A stretch of 54,640 bases of DNA from JBLINH01 sp047639165 (lineage in GTDB: Bacteria; Patescibacteriota; Minisyncoccia; Phycocordibacterales; JAACPR01): contig JBLINH010000002.1 of assembly GCA_047639165.1 (NCBI GenBank), forward strand, positions 1 to 54,640. The letters run 5' to 3'. Of this stretch, positions 1-7,172 are shown one piece after another. Made by a program: the position numbers and the translations under genes. Positions within the stretch are counted from its first letter, which is position 1, and every line of letters starts with the position of its first letter. The notes under the pieces are model-generated. The model saw nothing but the letters and a program-made list of their open reading frames with translations. It ran no database searches and was not told the DNA's origin.

Positions 1-35
1 GTTTTTTGAAGAAGCTGTCGAGACACCCGTGGACC

Positions 36-127
36 ATTCCGAGGATCGTTGAAATGACACATTCTACTATCTCCAGAAACCCTTATGGGGCTTGGTATAG
101 AAATTTCCGAGACCGAACAGGCCAGCA
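36..127 (+). repeat. 92-nt imperfect direct repeat, copy 1
   Basis: This stretch aligns without gaps to 1721-1812. The best conserved part is the 3' half, beginning at the codons for PYGAW and ending at CGAACAGG. Differences there fall mostly in third codon positions, which points to selection on the encoded peptide rather than on the DNA as a recombination site. The two copies bracket the DUF5677-type gene. Confidence 0.8.
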
Positions 128-134
128 AGTTTGA
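54..134 (+). CDS. Microprotein with PYGAWY-RDRTG motif, copy 1 (26 aa)
   Basis: A 26-codon frame starts at ATG 54 and ends at TGA 132-134. It contains PYGAWYRNFRDRTGQ, nearly identical to the peptide encoded at 1739-1918. Between the copies Tyr, Ala and Gly codons differ only in the third base, a sign that the reading frame is real. This copy stops right after the shared motif, so it is either a short form or truncated. CCGAGG 12-17 nt before the start could act as a ribosome binding site. Function is unknown to me; no transmembrane or signal segment is visible. Confidence 0.4.
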   Translation: MTHSTISRNPYGAWYRNFRDRTGQQV

Positions 135-173
135 GTGTAGTTCGGAGTCCGAGGTGCATTATAAATTAAAATT

Positions 174-1718
174 ATGTCCAAGAAGTTAGAAAACAAAGAA
201 ATACCTTCAACAGATATCTCTAAACATAAAATAGAAGGCTCAACCCTTAAGCCTCCTTTTAGACAGCTTACTGGAATGAGTCCTTCTTCATGGAAAGATG
301 ATAGGTTGCCAGAAATGCTCTGGGCGGTGGTATTAATTGGAAATCTAAAAAGAGAAGAAGCTCTCGATGTTTTTCGAAAAGTTTCTATATATGTAAGTAA
401 GAAACCTGAATTATCAGATGTTACTCATACAGGAATAGCTGGTTGGTCGAAAAAAAATAGGCTTGGTCTCGTAAATTTACTTAAAGAATCTCATCCTAAT
501 GCAGGAAAAGTTTTACAGTCTCTGGTGATATTTCCTCAACTCCCTGGTCACAGTGAATGGCTTGAAGTTTTGGGTAACCCAAGTGACGAAGGAGAAATGG
601 CAGATTTTCTTTCAAAAGGAGTGGTTGCGACTTTATGGCATCAATCACAAGAAGCGACGGATTGTAGGTGGGTTAGGTTCTTGTGTGAGATGAAGTTTTC
701 TAGTCAGATTGGGGGAATTGATGAAACCTTAAGGGGTGTATTTGAATATCCAAATTATGGAGATTTAAGACATGTCCGACCATTTATACGTGCTTCAGAA
801 ATTGGAATGAATATGCGAGATGAGGGCAAGAAGAATGAGTGGCCAGAAAATTTCTGGAAAGCTTGCATAAACTCAACTCTTTGTGCACCTTTGCCTAGAC
901 AAGAACAGCGAAAAGATAAAATTAGGGTTTGCCATGATCAGGTGAATAAAGTAAGGCATTTGCTTCTTTTACACTATATGAAGACAGATGAATCTTCTGC
1001 TATTGAGTCAAGACACGATTCTATTTTTGGTTTTGGTTTCTACACATTGAGATTGCTCGATGAGGTGGTTGCAACAAATCTTTCTCGCGGGGCAATCGGA
1101 AGAATTGTCCTTAGATCTTTTGTCGAGTCTTATATAACATTGGTCTACTTAATAAAGAAAGACGACCCATCATTGTGGGATGATTTTAGAAATTATGGCA
1201 TCGGTAAGATGAAGCTAAGTTACTTAAAGGCTCGGAATTCAAAAGATAAGCCATCATTTATTGATGAAGAGTTTCTGAAACAAATTACAAACGAAGACAG
1301 GTCAGAAGAATTTTCTGATATTGAGATTGGTCATTGGACAAGTCTTGACTTAAGAAAAATGAGTAAAGAAGTGGGATGTAAAGATCTCTACGATGCTTAT
1401 TATGATTGGACATCTTCCTTTTCACATGGAAATTGGGGAGCAATCCGTGAATCAAGTTTTGTTATGTGTGCAAACCCCTTACACCGCTTACACACTATTC
1501 CCTCAGTCAGTTTGCATCCATTACCTGGTGTATTAAAAGACGTTGTAAAGGTGACAAATCTTATTCTGAATCTAATTGAATCCCAGTACCCCGATTTCAA
1601 GTGTCAAATAACTGACGATCCAAAATCAGAAAAAATACCGTGGTGGAAAGAAATATACAATAGATTTCGTTACCGCAGTAAACAAAAGCTTTTTAACTTT
1701 ATAATCCGAGGTAAGTAA
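174..1718 (+). CDS. DUF5677-like accessory protein (514 aa)
   Basis: This is a cytoplasmic protein without membrane segments. The C-terminal half (about residues 255-440) resembles the DUF5677 family: a helical region with RSFVESYITLVYL (about residues 317-329), a run of charged helices, and a Ser/His-rich SSFSHGNWGAIRES motif (about residues 415-428). The N-terminal 230 residues are not recognised. DUF5677-type proteins are patchily distributed and found in accessory islands; a defence role is suspected for relatives but is not shown here. The gene stands alone between the two 92-nt repeats, which supports an inserted or mobile location. TATAAA at 160-165 lies 8 nt before ATG, so the mRNA is probably nearly leaderless. 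Family assignment is from remembered motif patterns and is moderate. Confidence 0.6.
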   Translation: MSKKLENKEIPSTDISKHKIEGSTLKPPFRQLTGMSPSSWKDDRLPEMLWAVVLIGNLKREEALDVFRKVSIYVSKKPELSDVTHTGIAGWSKKNRLGLVNLLKESHPNAGKVLQSLVIFPQLPGHSEWLEVLGNPSDEGEMADFLSKGVVATLWHQSQEATDCRWVRFLCEMKFSSQIGGIDETLRGVFEYPNYGDLRHVRPFIRASEIGMNMRDEGKKNEWPENFWKACINSTLCAPLPRQEQRKDKIRVCHDQVNKVRHLLLLHYMKTDESSAIESRHDSIFGFGFYTLRLLDEVVATNLSRGAIGRIVLRSFVESYITLVYLIKKDDPSLWDDFRNYGIGKMKLSYLKARNSKDKPSFIDEEFLKQITNEDRSEEFSDIEIGHWTSLDLRKMSKEVGCKDLYDAYYDWTSSFSHGNWGAIRESSFVMCANPLHRLHTIPSVSLHPLPGVLKDVVKVTNLILNLIESQYPDFKCQITDDPKSEKIPWWKEIYNRFRYRSKQKLFNFIIRGK

Positions 1719-1720
1719 CT

Positions 1721-1812
1721 ATTCCGAGGTGCGTCAAAATGTTAGAATTTATTTCATTAAAAAAGCCTTACGGGGCCTGGTATGAAAATATCCGAGACCG
1801 AACAGGTCAGCA
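1721..1812 (+). repeat. 92-nt imperfect direct repeat, copy 2
   Basis: Partner of the repeat at 36-127, same length and orientation. It starts 2 nt after the stop codon of the 514-aa gene. Both copies begin ATTCCGAGG and end CAGCA. A further TCCGAGGTGC is shared by the leader of the 514-aa gene (148-157) and the start of this copy (1723-1732). Confidence 0.8.
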
Positions 1813-1918
1813 TGCAGAGGGGTATCTACCTAGATACCTAAAATTCAATAAAGCACCGAATTGCAAACCACTTGCACTATTTTTCCTATTTGATATATTA
1901 TGCAAGGTGTTTGCATAA
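1739..1918 (+). CDS. Microprotein with PYGAWY-RDRTG motif, copy 2 (59 aa)
   Basis: The frame starts at ATG 1739 and carries KKPYGAWYENIRDRTGQ followed by GYLPRYLKFN and a hydrophobic tail to TAA 1916-1918. It is the longer sibling of the peptide at 54-134. The start has CCGAGGTG upstream, a plausible weak ribosome binding site. The last 47 nt run through the promoter and operator of the downstream regulator, so the C-terminal tail may be an accident of read-through and the conserved part (residues 8-36) may be the true unit. Function unknown. Confidence 0.45.
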   Translation: MLEFISLKKPYGAWYENIRDRTGQHAEGYLPRYLKFNKAPNCKPLALFFLFDILCKVFA

Positions 1919-1920
1919 TA
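1872..1920 (+). promoter_or_regulatory. Promoter with overlapping Fur/Zur-type palindromic operator
   Basis: A -35 box TTGCAC (1872-1877) lies 16 nt from an extended -10, TGA-TATATT (1891-1899). A perfect 10-bp inverted repeat, TATTATGCAA (1896-1905) and TTGCATAATA (1911-1920), is separated by GGTGT. It covers the -10, the predicted start of transcription and the A of the regulator's ATG. A dimeric Fur-family protein bound here would block its own promoter. The arms are AT-rich palindromes like Zur and PerR boxes, but I cannot tell which metal from the site alone. Confidence 0.7.
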
Positions 1921-2255
1921 TGAGAACAAATATATACAAAGACAAAATAATAAAACTACTTAAGACAAAACATCTCTTAAGTATTTCTGATATACATAAG
2001 CAAATATCAGATGCAGATTACTCGACTGTGTACAGAAATGTAGAGCAACTAATAAGTCATGGAGATATTAAAAAGGTTGTTATCGACAAAGATAAAATAA
2101 TGTACGAAGTTAATAATGTAGAAAGTCAGCATGACCATTTTGTCTGTACCGAGTGTGGTTCTATCGATGAGTTAGATAGACCTGTCTTAAAATCTTTAAA
2201 AAGCTATGTAATTACAGATATCCTCGTAAGAGGACTTTGTCATAATTGTAATTAA
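1920..2255 (+). CDS. Fur-family metalloregulator, probably Zur-like (111 aa)
   Basis: This is a metal-responsive transcriptional repressor. The N-terminal winged helix (residues 1-55) includes DADYSTVYRNVEQL, the family's DNA-recognition helix. The dimerisation/metal domain has HDHFVCTECG, and the C-terminus ends in CHNC, so a structural Cys4 zinc site (two CxxC pairs) is intact. ATG 1920 is preferred over the upstream ATG at 1872 because the upstream codons run through the promoter and operator and 111 aa fits the family core. The next genes encode a ZIP transporter and a YibE/F protein only 18 nt apart each, so the regulator likely controls metal uptake and itself through the palindrome over its start. 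The Zur rather than Fur assignment is inferred from context. Confidence 0.85.
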   Translation: MRTNIYKDKIIKLLKTKHLLSISDIHKQISDADYSTVYRNVEQLISHGDIKKVVIDKDKIMYEVNNVESQHDHFVCTECGSIDELDRPVLKSLKSYVITDILVRGLCHNCN

Positions 2256-2273
2256 TAATAATTAACAAATAAT

Positions 2274-3032
2274 ATGTTTTCAATTTACCTATATTCTTTA
2301 CTCAGTGTTATTATCGTTAGTCTGGTATCCCTTGTGGGAGTTTTTACTTTATCTCTAAAGGAAAAAGTGTTGAGGAAGTATGTATTTCTTCTTGTCAGCT
2401 TAGCTGTAGGAGCACTTTTAGGAGATGCTTTCATACACCTTATCCCAGAATCTTTTGAAGTTATTGGAAATGGGACTCATGTATCTCTTGCGGTAATTGC
2501 TGGAATTCTTATATTTTTTATACTTGAGAAATTTTTACATTGGCATCACCACCAAATAGGTCCCGAAGAATCAGAAGTTAAAAAAATCCATCCTGTTGGA
2601 CACATGATATTAATCTCTGATGGAGTTCATAATTTTATTGATGGTCTTATAATTGGTGTTAGTTATTTGGTGAGTATTGAGGTTGGTATTGCAACAACCA
2701 TTGCTGTTATCTTGCATGAGATACCACAGGAAATAAGTGACTTTGGAGTTCTTCTTCATGCTGGATATTCAAAAACTAAGGCACTTTGGATTAACTTCCT
2801 GTCTGCGTTACTTGCTGTTTTAGGAGCAGTAGTTGCTCTTGTGGCTGGAAGTTCTAGTGAAGTGCTGACTGTATGGCTCCTTCCTGTTGCCGCGGGTGGT
2901 TTTATCTACATTGCACTCAGTGACCTTATTCCAGAGATGCATAAAACTAAACATATAAAATATTCAATTCTTCAAGTTGTTGCGGTGCTAGTGGGTATTG
3001 TGGCCATGCTGTTGTTACTTAACTTGGAATAA
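2274..3032 (+). CDS. ZIP-family divalent metal transporter (252 aa)
   Basis: This is an integral membrane importer for Zn2+ or a related divalent cation. Eight hydrophobic segments are visible. The two metal-binding signatures of the family are present: HNFIDG in TM4 (about residues 119-124) and HEIPQE in TM5 (about residues 155-160). A His-rich cytoplasmic loop, HWHHHQ, lies between TM3 and TM4. Length is normal for bacterial ZIPs. It follows the Fur-family regulator by 18 nt and is likely co-transcribed with it, fitting zinc-responsive control. Confidence 0.9.
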   Translation: MFSIYLYSLLSVIIVSLVSLVGVFTLSLKEKVLRKYVFLLVSLAVGALLGDAFIHLIPESFEVIGNGTHVSLAVIAGILIFFILEKFLHWHHHQIGPEESEVKKIHPVGHMILISDGVHNFIDGLIIGVSYLVSIEVGIATTIAVILHEIPQEISDFGVLLHAGYSKTKALWINFLSALLAVLGAVVALVAGSSSEVLTVWLLPVAAGGFIYIALSDLIPEMHKTKHIKYSILQVVAVLVGIVAMLLLLNLE

Positions 3033-3050
3033 AAAACTATAATTAACTTC

Positions 3051-4169
3051 ATGTCCAACGTATTAAAAACTTTTATAGTAATCGTCTTGTTTCTGTCCAT
3101 TGCACCTATTTTTGCATCGGCGCAAGTTCTCCATAACGATTTTCAGGGCACATTCCATGGCAAAGTTATAGAAGTGTTGGATGAAGAGATGCGTGAGATC
3201 CCTGGCACTGATACAGAACACTTATTCCAGACAATAGAGTTTAAGGTCTTGGATGGTCCTCAAGAGGGTGAGGTTATAACTATTGAAAACGATTATCTTG
3301 AGTTAGACAAGGGAGATAAGTTTTATTTTAATTACAATATATACATTGATGGTAGAGAGAGTTACGGAATTGTAAATATAGATCGTAAAGGTCCTCTTAT
3401 ATTTCTTGTCTTTATATTCATTGCAATTATTATTGCTTTTGGGAGATGGCAAGGAGTAAGATCACTCATTGCTTTGGCTGGTAGTTTCTTAGCAATTATA
3501 TTTATACTACTTCCTGGAATACTTAATGGGTGGAATCCATTACTTGCAAGCTTTTTAGTCGCCGGAGCAATTTTGTTTTTAGCTATATTTTTTACACACG
3601 GTTTTAATCGTGAGTCTCTTGTTGCATACGGAGGAACAATGATTGCTGTTGTATTGGCAGGACTCTTTGCAGTCTTCGCAGTGCATATAACTGATCTCTC
3701 TGGTTTTGCTTCTGATGAAAGTATATATCTTAACTTCAATACTGGTGGAACTCTGAACTTTACAGCTCTCTTGCTTGGAGCGTTTATTATTGGTTTTCTT
3801 GGAGTTCTTGATGATATTGCGGTTACTCAATCTGCCGTTGTATCAGAGTTGTTTAATAGTAATCCTGAAATGAGTAGAAGAGAGGTGTATAAACGAGCTA
3901 TGCGAGTTGGACGTGAGCACGTGGGCGCGTTAGTAAATACACTTGTTCTTGCTTATACAGGAGCAGCCTTACCACTCCTTCTGTATTTCAAACTAGGATC
4001 TGCGAGTTTTACAACTACCGTTAATCTTGAGATATTTGCTACAGAGATCGTACGAATAATTGTTGGTAGTACTGGTTTAATTTTAACTGTACCAATTGTG
4101 ACATTCTTGGCGGTTAAGTATTTGAAGGGTTATAAATCTAAGCATGGTCATTCACATGTGCACCATTAA
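3051..4169 (+). CDS. YibE/F-family membrane protein (372 aa)
   Basis: The protein has a cleavable-looking signal peptide (residues 1-24), an extracytoplasmic beta-barrel-like domain (about residues 30-108, with GKVIEV and KGDKFYF), then seven or more membrane helices and a His-rich tail (HGHSHVHH). This is the layout of the YibE/F family, whose transport role is not biochemically settled. Position 18 nt after the ZIP gene and the His-rich C-terminus suggest a link to metal handling; that is inference. A 40-nt AT-rich stretch follows with no clear terminator. Confidence 0.8.
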   Translation: MSNVLKTFIVIVLFLSIAPIFASAQVLHNDFQGTFHGKVIEVLDEEMREIPGTDTEHLFQTIEFKVLDGPQEGEVITIENDYLELDKGDKFYFNYNIYIDGRESYGIVNIDRKGPLIFLVFIFIAIIIAFGRWQGVRSLIALAGSFLAIIFILLPGILNGWNPLLASFLVAGAILFLAIFFTHGFNRESLVAYGGTMIAVVLAGLFAVFAVHITDLSGFASDESIYLNFNTGGTLNFTALLLGAFIIGFLGVLDDIAVTQSAVVSELFNSNPEMSRREVYKRAMRVGREHVGALVNTLVLAYTGAALPLLLYFKLGSASFTTTVNLEIFATEIVRIIVGSTGLILTVPIVTFLAVKYLKGYKSKHGHSHVHH

Positions 4170-4209
4170 TTAGTATTTTATCTTTTAAACAAATTTTACT
4201 TTTAATATT

Positions 4210-4450
4210 TTATAATACCTCTAGTTTTTCTAGCACCGGTCCATTTTTGAGTAGATATTTTAAATAATTCCTTACATTAATATCCTTGGTTTTAATTTCT
4301 TTTGTCTCACCACTAGTAACCTCCTGAAACTTTCAAAATCTTTCAATTTCATTTTCTTCTGATGTTTAGTTTTTTTCTGTGCAGATATTCCAGAGCCACA
4401 CGATCCACATTCCATAATTCTAGTGAATGCAAATTCTTTTGATCCTCAGG
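4210..4450 (-). pseudogene. Degenerate large serine recombinase, C-terminal remnant
   Basis: On the minus strand one frame reads KEFAFTRIMECGSCGSGISA (4374-4436), the start of the zinc-ribbon domain of CPR large serine recombinases. A second frame (4210-4323) reads NVRNYLKYLLKNGPVLEKLE before a stop, which matches how these proteins end. The two parts are out of frame, the middle is shortened, and an in-frame TGA precedes the first part, so the gene is dead. Catalytic and most central domains are missing. It occupies much of the 450-nt gap between the YibE/F gene and aspS; the rest of that gap holds no other gene I can support. Confidence 0.65.
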
Positions 4451-4619
4451 AGAAGTCATGTTCAGTTCGATCTCGAATAGGGGAAACCAACGACTCTGGT
4501 GGTGGAGGGTTCACTTTTTAATACTTATTTATTTAGTCCTTTGCTAGTGTTAATGCCAATTACTTAGACCTATTTTTTCTTTCCATTTTATCCGTATTTC
4601 AGTTATAATTCCTACTAAT

Positions 4620-6023
4620 ATGAAACAGCAAAGAACATACTTAAAAGACTTAAAAGACCATTTAGAAAAAGAGGTTGTTATTAAAGGTTGGATTGATGTT
4701 AGAAGAGACCAAGGAAAGCTTATTTTCTTGGATTTTAGAGATGTGACAGGGAAGGCTCAGGGTGTAATTTTACCAAATGCCACAGAAGCAGGTGAGGTTG
4801 GTAGTACTGTTAGACCAGAATGGGTTGTAGAAGTGAGAGGAAAAGTTAACCCTAGACCAGAAAGGAACGTTCAAGCAGACAAACAAAACGGTGATATCGA
4901 AATAGAAATACTAGACATAACAGTTTTGAACGAAGCGACTACTCCTCCTTTTGATATTTCGACTGATGGAAAAGAGATAAACGAAGAGACTCGATTGGAA
5001 AACCGATATATCGATCTCCGAAGGGACAGAATGCAAGAAAATTTCAAAAAAAGACACTTGTCTTCTCAGTTTGTTCGAGATTTTTTTACCAAAGAAAACT
5101 TTGTAGAAATTGAAACTCCTTATCTAACAAAATCAACTCCAGAAGGTTCTAGAGATTATGTTGTTCCTTCTAGAATTTATCCTGGTAAATTCTATGCACT
5201 TCCTCAGTCTCCACAACAATACAAACAAATTTTGATGTCAGCAGGTTTTGAAAAATATTTTCAAATAGCTCGTTGTTTCAGAGATGAAGACACAAGAGGT
5301 GATAGACAGCCAGAATTTACTCAAATTGACATGGAAATGAGCTTTGTTGATCAGGAAGAGGTAATGAACACAAACGAAAGAATGATTATTGAATTGGTTA
5401 AAGAGATTTATCCAGAGAAGAAGATTCAAGAAATTCCTTTCCCGAGAATTTCATATAAGGAGTCTATGGAAAAGTACGATTCAGATTGTCCTGATATTAG
5501 AGAAGACAAAAAAGACCCAAATTTGCTGGCCTTCTGTTGGGTTGTTGACTTCCCGTTTTTTGAAAAAACAGGTAATGGAGGTTGGACTTTTTCTCATAAC
5601 CCCTTTTCTGCTCCGAAGCCAGAATTCATGGAAGACTTAATAAATAAGGATAAAATTGGGGAAATTGTAGCTGCCCAATACGATATTGTATTGAACGGTT
5701 TTGAGATTGGAGGCGGTGGAATTAGAAACCACAAACCAGAGTATCTACGGAAGACTTTTGAGATTATGGGGTATTCAGATGAAAGGATAGAAACGAACTT
5801 TGCTCATATGCTAAAAGCTCTTGGATCAGGAACTCCTCCACATGGAGGGCTAGCTTTTGGTTTTGATCGTATGATGATGATTTTGCAGAATGAACCAAAT
5901 ATTAGAGAGGTGATTGCTTTTGCAAAGACGGGAGAAGGAAGAGATGTAATGATGGAAGCCCCTTCTGAGATTTCAAAAGAACAACAGGATGAATTGGAGA
6001 TTATTCTAAAAGAGAAAAATTAA
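4620..6023 (+). CDS. aspS: Aspartyl-tRNA synthetase, compact form lacking the GAD insertion (467 aa)
   Basis: This class II synthetase charges tRNA-Asp. The N-terminal OB-fold (residues 1-105) begins with the usual VVIKGWIDVRRDQGKLIF. Catalytic motif 1 is around NFVEIETPYL, motif 2 is FRDEDTRGDRQPEFTQID, and motif 3 is AFGFDRMMMIL. Bacterial AspRS is normally about 590 aa with a GAD domain of about 120 residues between motifs 2 and 3. Here SYKESMEKYDSD runs almost directly into CWVVDFPFFE, so that domain is absent. TATAAT at 4604-4609 lies 10 nt before ATG and no Shine-Dalgarno exists, so the mRNA probably has a leader of about 4 nt. Whether it also charges tRNA-Asn cannot be seen. Confidence 0.93.
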   Translation: MKQQRTYLKDLKDHLEKEVVIKGWIDVRRDQGKLIFLDFRDVTGKAQGVILPNATEAGEVGSTVRPEWVVEVRGKVNPRPERNVQADKQNGDIEIEILDITVLNEATTPPFDISTDGKEINEETRLENRYIDLRRDRMQENFKKRHLSSQFVRDFFTKENFVEIETPYLTKSTPEGSRDYVVPSRIYPGKFYALPQSPQQYKQILMSAGFEKYFQIARCFRDEDTRGDRQPEFTQIDMEMSFVDQEEVMNTNERMIIELVKEIYPEKKIQEIPFPRISYKESMEKYDSDCPDIREDKKDPNLLAFCWVVDFPFFEKTGNGGWTFSHNPFSAPKPEFMEDLINKDKIGEIVAAQYDIVLNGFEIGGGGIRNHKPEYLRKTFEIMGYSDERIETNFAHMLKALGSGTPPHGGLAFGFDRMMMILQNEPNIREVIAFAKTGEGRDVMMEAPSEISKEQQDELEIILKEKN

Positions 6024-6079
6024 AACGATAATGATAACAGTGGATAGTAGTGGGGTAGATGAAGATGTTCTATTGAGAA

Positions 6080-6119
6080 ACACCTATATAGGTGTGTAGT
6101 TGACCAGATAAAATCTGGT
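6080..6119. promoter_or_regulatory. 16-bp palindrome and short hairpin upstream of MauE-like gene
   Basis: ACACCTATATAGGTGT (6080-6095) is a perfect palindrome, and ACCAGAT (6103-6109) pairs with ATCTGGT (6113-6119). Neither is followed by a T-run, so a terminator is unlikely. The palindrome has the size of a repressor site and sits in the 142-nt gap before a two-gene membrane/His-rich unit. Its role as an operator is inference. Confidence 0.35.
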
Positions 6120-6165
6120 AAGGAAAAGAATACTGTTGAGGAGGTTATAAAAGTTTAAAAATAAT

Positions 6166-6657
6166 ATGATTAAAGAAAAATATACAATAAAAGATTTTGG
6201 TCCACTTATAGTTATATTTTCTATCATCTTACTTTTTTCAATCGTAAGCAGTGGTAGTAATTGGATGGATGGAATGAGATTGTTCATGGGGGGATTCTTT
6301 TTAATATTCGGTGCTTTGAAACTTATCAAACTAAAAGCATTCGCTGATGCATATCAGATGTATGACATCATCGCTATGCGTTCAAAAGCATATGCGCATG
6401 TGTACCCATTCATTGAAGTGACGTTAGGTATTCTCTTTATTGCTAATGTTAAGCCGCTACTTACTAATTGGATCACTTTGGTAGTAATGCTGGTCAGTGC
6501 TGTTGGTGTATATATAAAGCTTCGTAAGAAAGAAAAAATAATGTGTGCTTGTTTAGGAACTGTGTTCAAGGTCCCTATGACGTGGGTAACTCTATTCGAA
6601 GACCTACTGATGGCCGTTATGGCGATAATTATGATAATAAACCTTAGTATTAAATAA
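6166..6657 (+). CDS. MauE/DoxX-like membrane protein (163 aa)
   Basis: Five hydrophobic segments are visible. The sequence resembles the MauE/DoxX redox-associated membrane family: GMRLFMGGFFLIFGALKL in the second helix, an AYHVYPFIE-type stretch (AYAHVYPFIEVTLGILF) in the third, and CACLG followed by PMTWVTLFEDLLMA near the end. The two cysteines of CACLG could support disulfide or metal chemistry. It is followed 5 nt later by a His-rich exported protein, suggesting a joint envelope function. Family call is by motif memory. Confidence 0.65.
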   Translation: MIKEKYTIKDFGPLIVIFSIILLFSIVSSGSNWMDGMRLFMGGFFLIFGALKLIKLKAFADAYQMYDIIAMRSKAYAHVYPFIEVTLGILFIANVKPLLTNWITLVVMLVSAVGVYIKLRKKEKIMCACLGTVFKVPMTWVTLFEDLLMAVMAIIMIINLSIK

Positions 6658-6662
6658 AAAAT

Positions 6663-7124
6663 ATGAATAAACCAGTAATAGCTATGGTAGTAGTCACATT
6701 AGTAATTCTTTTAGGAGGAGTATGGCTCGTGGGGAGTCCTGAAGATTTAACTGATGATCCAAATAATCCAATACTGAGTACTAATGGAATTCATTACCAC
6801 CCAGAAGTAGAAATCTACATATACGGGGAGAAACAAGATATTCCATCAGACATCGGATTAGTTGGAGGGCACAGTCCAGTACACACACATGATACTGATG
6901 GCATTATTCATCTTGAGTACGGTAGTGGAGTCGTTAGGGGTGATGATACTCGTCTTGGTAATTTTTTCGAGATATGGGGCAAAGAATTTAATAGTAATCA
7001 AATTTTAGATCACGTTTCTGGTTCAGACGGAACAGTAACTATGACAGTTAATAGTGAACTGAATACTGAGTTTGAGAACTACAGAATGAAAGATGGAGAT
7101 AAGATAGAGATTAGATTTAATTAA
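6663..7124 (+). CDS. Exported/anchored His-rich protein of unknown function (153 aa)
   Basis: An N-terminal membrane anchor or signal (residues 4-24) precedes an extracytoplasmic domain with clustered histidines: GIHYHPEVEIYIYGE and HSPVHTHDTDGIIHLEY, then FFEIWGKEFN. The spacing of His residues suggests a metal site. Similar proteins occur in archaea and CPR beside heavy-metal genes as far as I recall, but I know no characterised member. It overlaps functionally with the MauE-like gene 5 nt upstream; the two are probably one transcript. Confidence 0.55.
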   Translation: MNKPVIAMVVVTLVILLGGVWLVGSPEDLTDDPNNPILSTNGIHYHPEVEIYIYGEKQDIPSDIGLVGGHSPVHTHDTDGIIHLEYGSGVVRGDDTRLGNFFEIWGKEFNSNQILDHVSGSDGTVTMTVNSELNTEFENYRMKDGDKIEIRFN

Positions 7125-7172
7125 GCTCTTCTATATACAATAACTACTTAATGTATTAACATATATATAATT

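Noticed and set aside
1872..1919. ATG 1872 as the start of the Fur-family gene (adds 16 residues)
   Set aside because: These codons overlap the -35, -10 and palindrome, and 111 aa from ATG 1920 fits the family.
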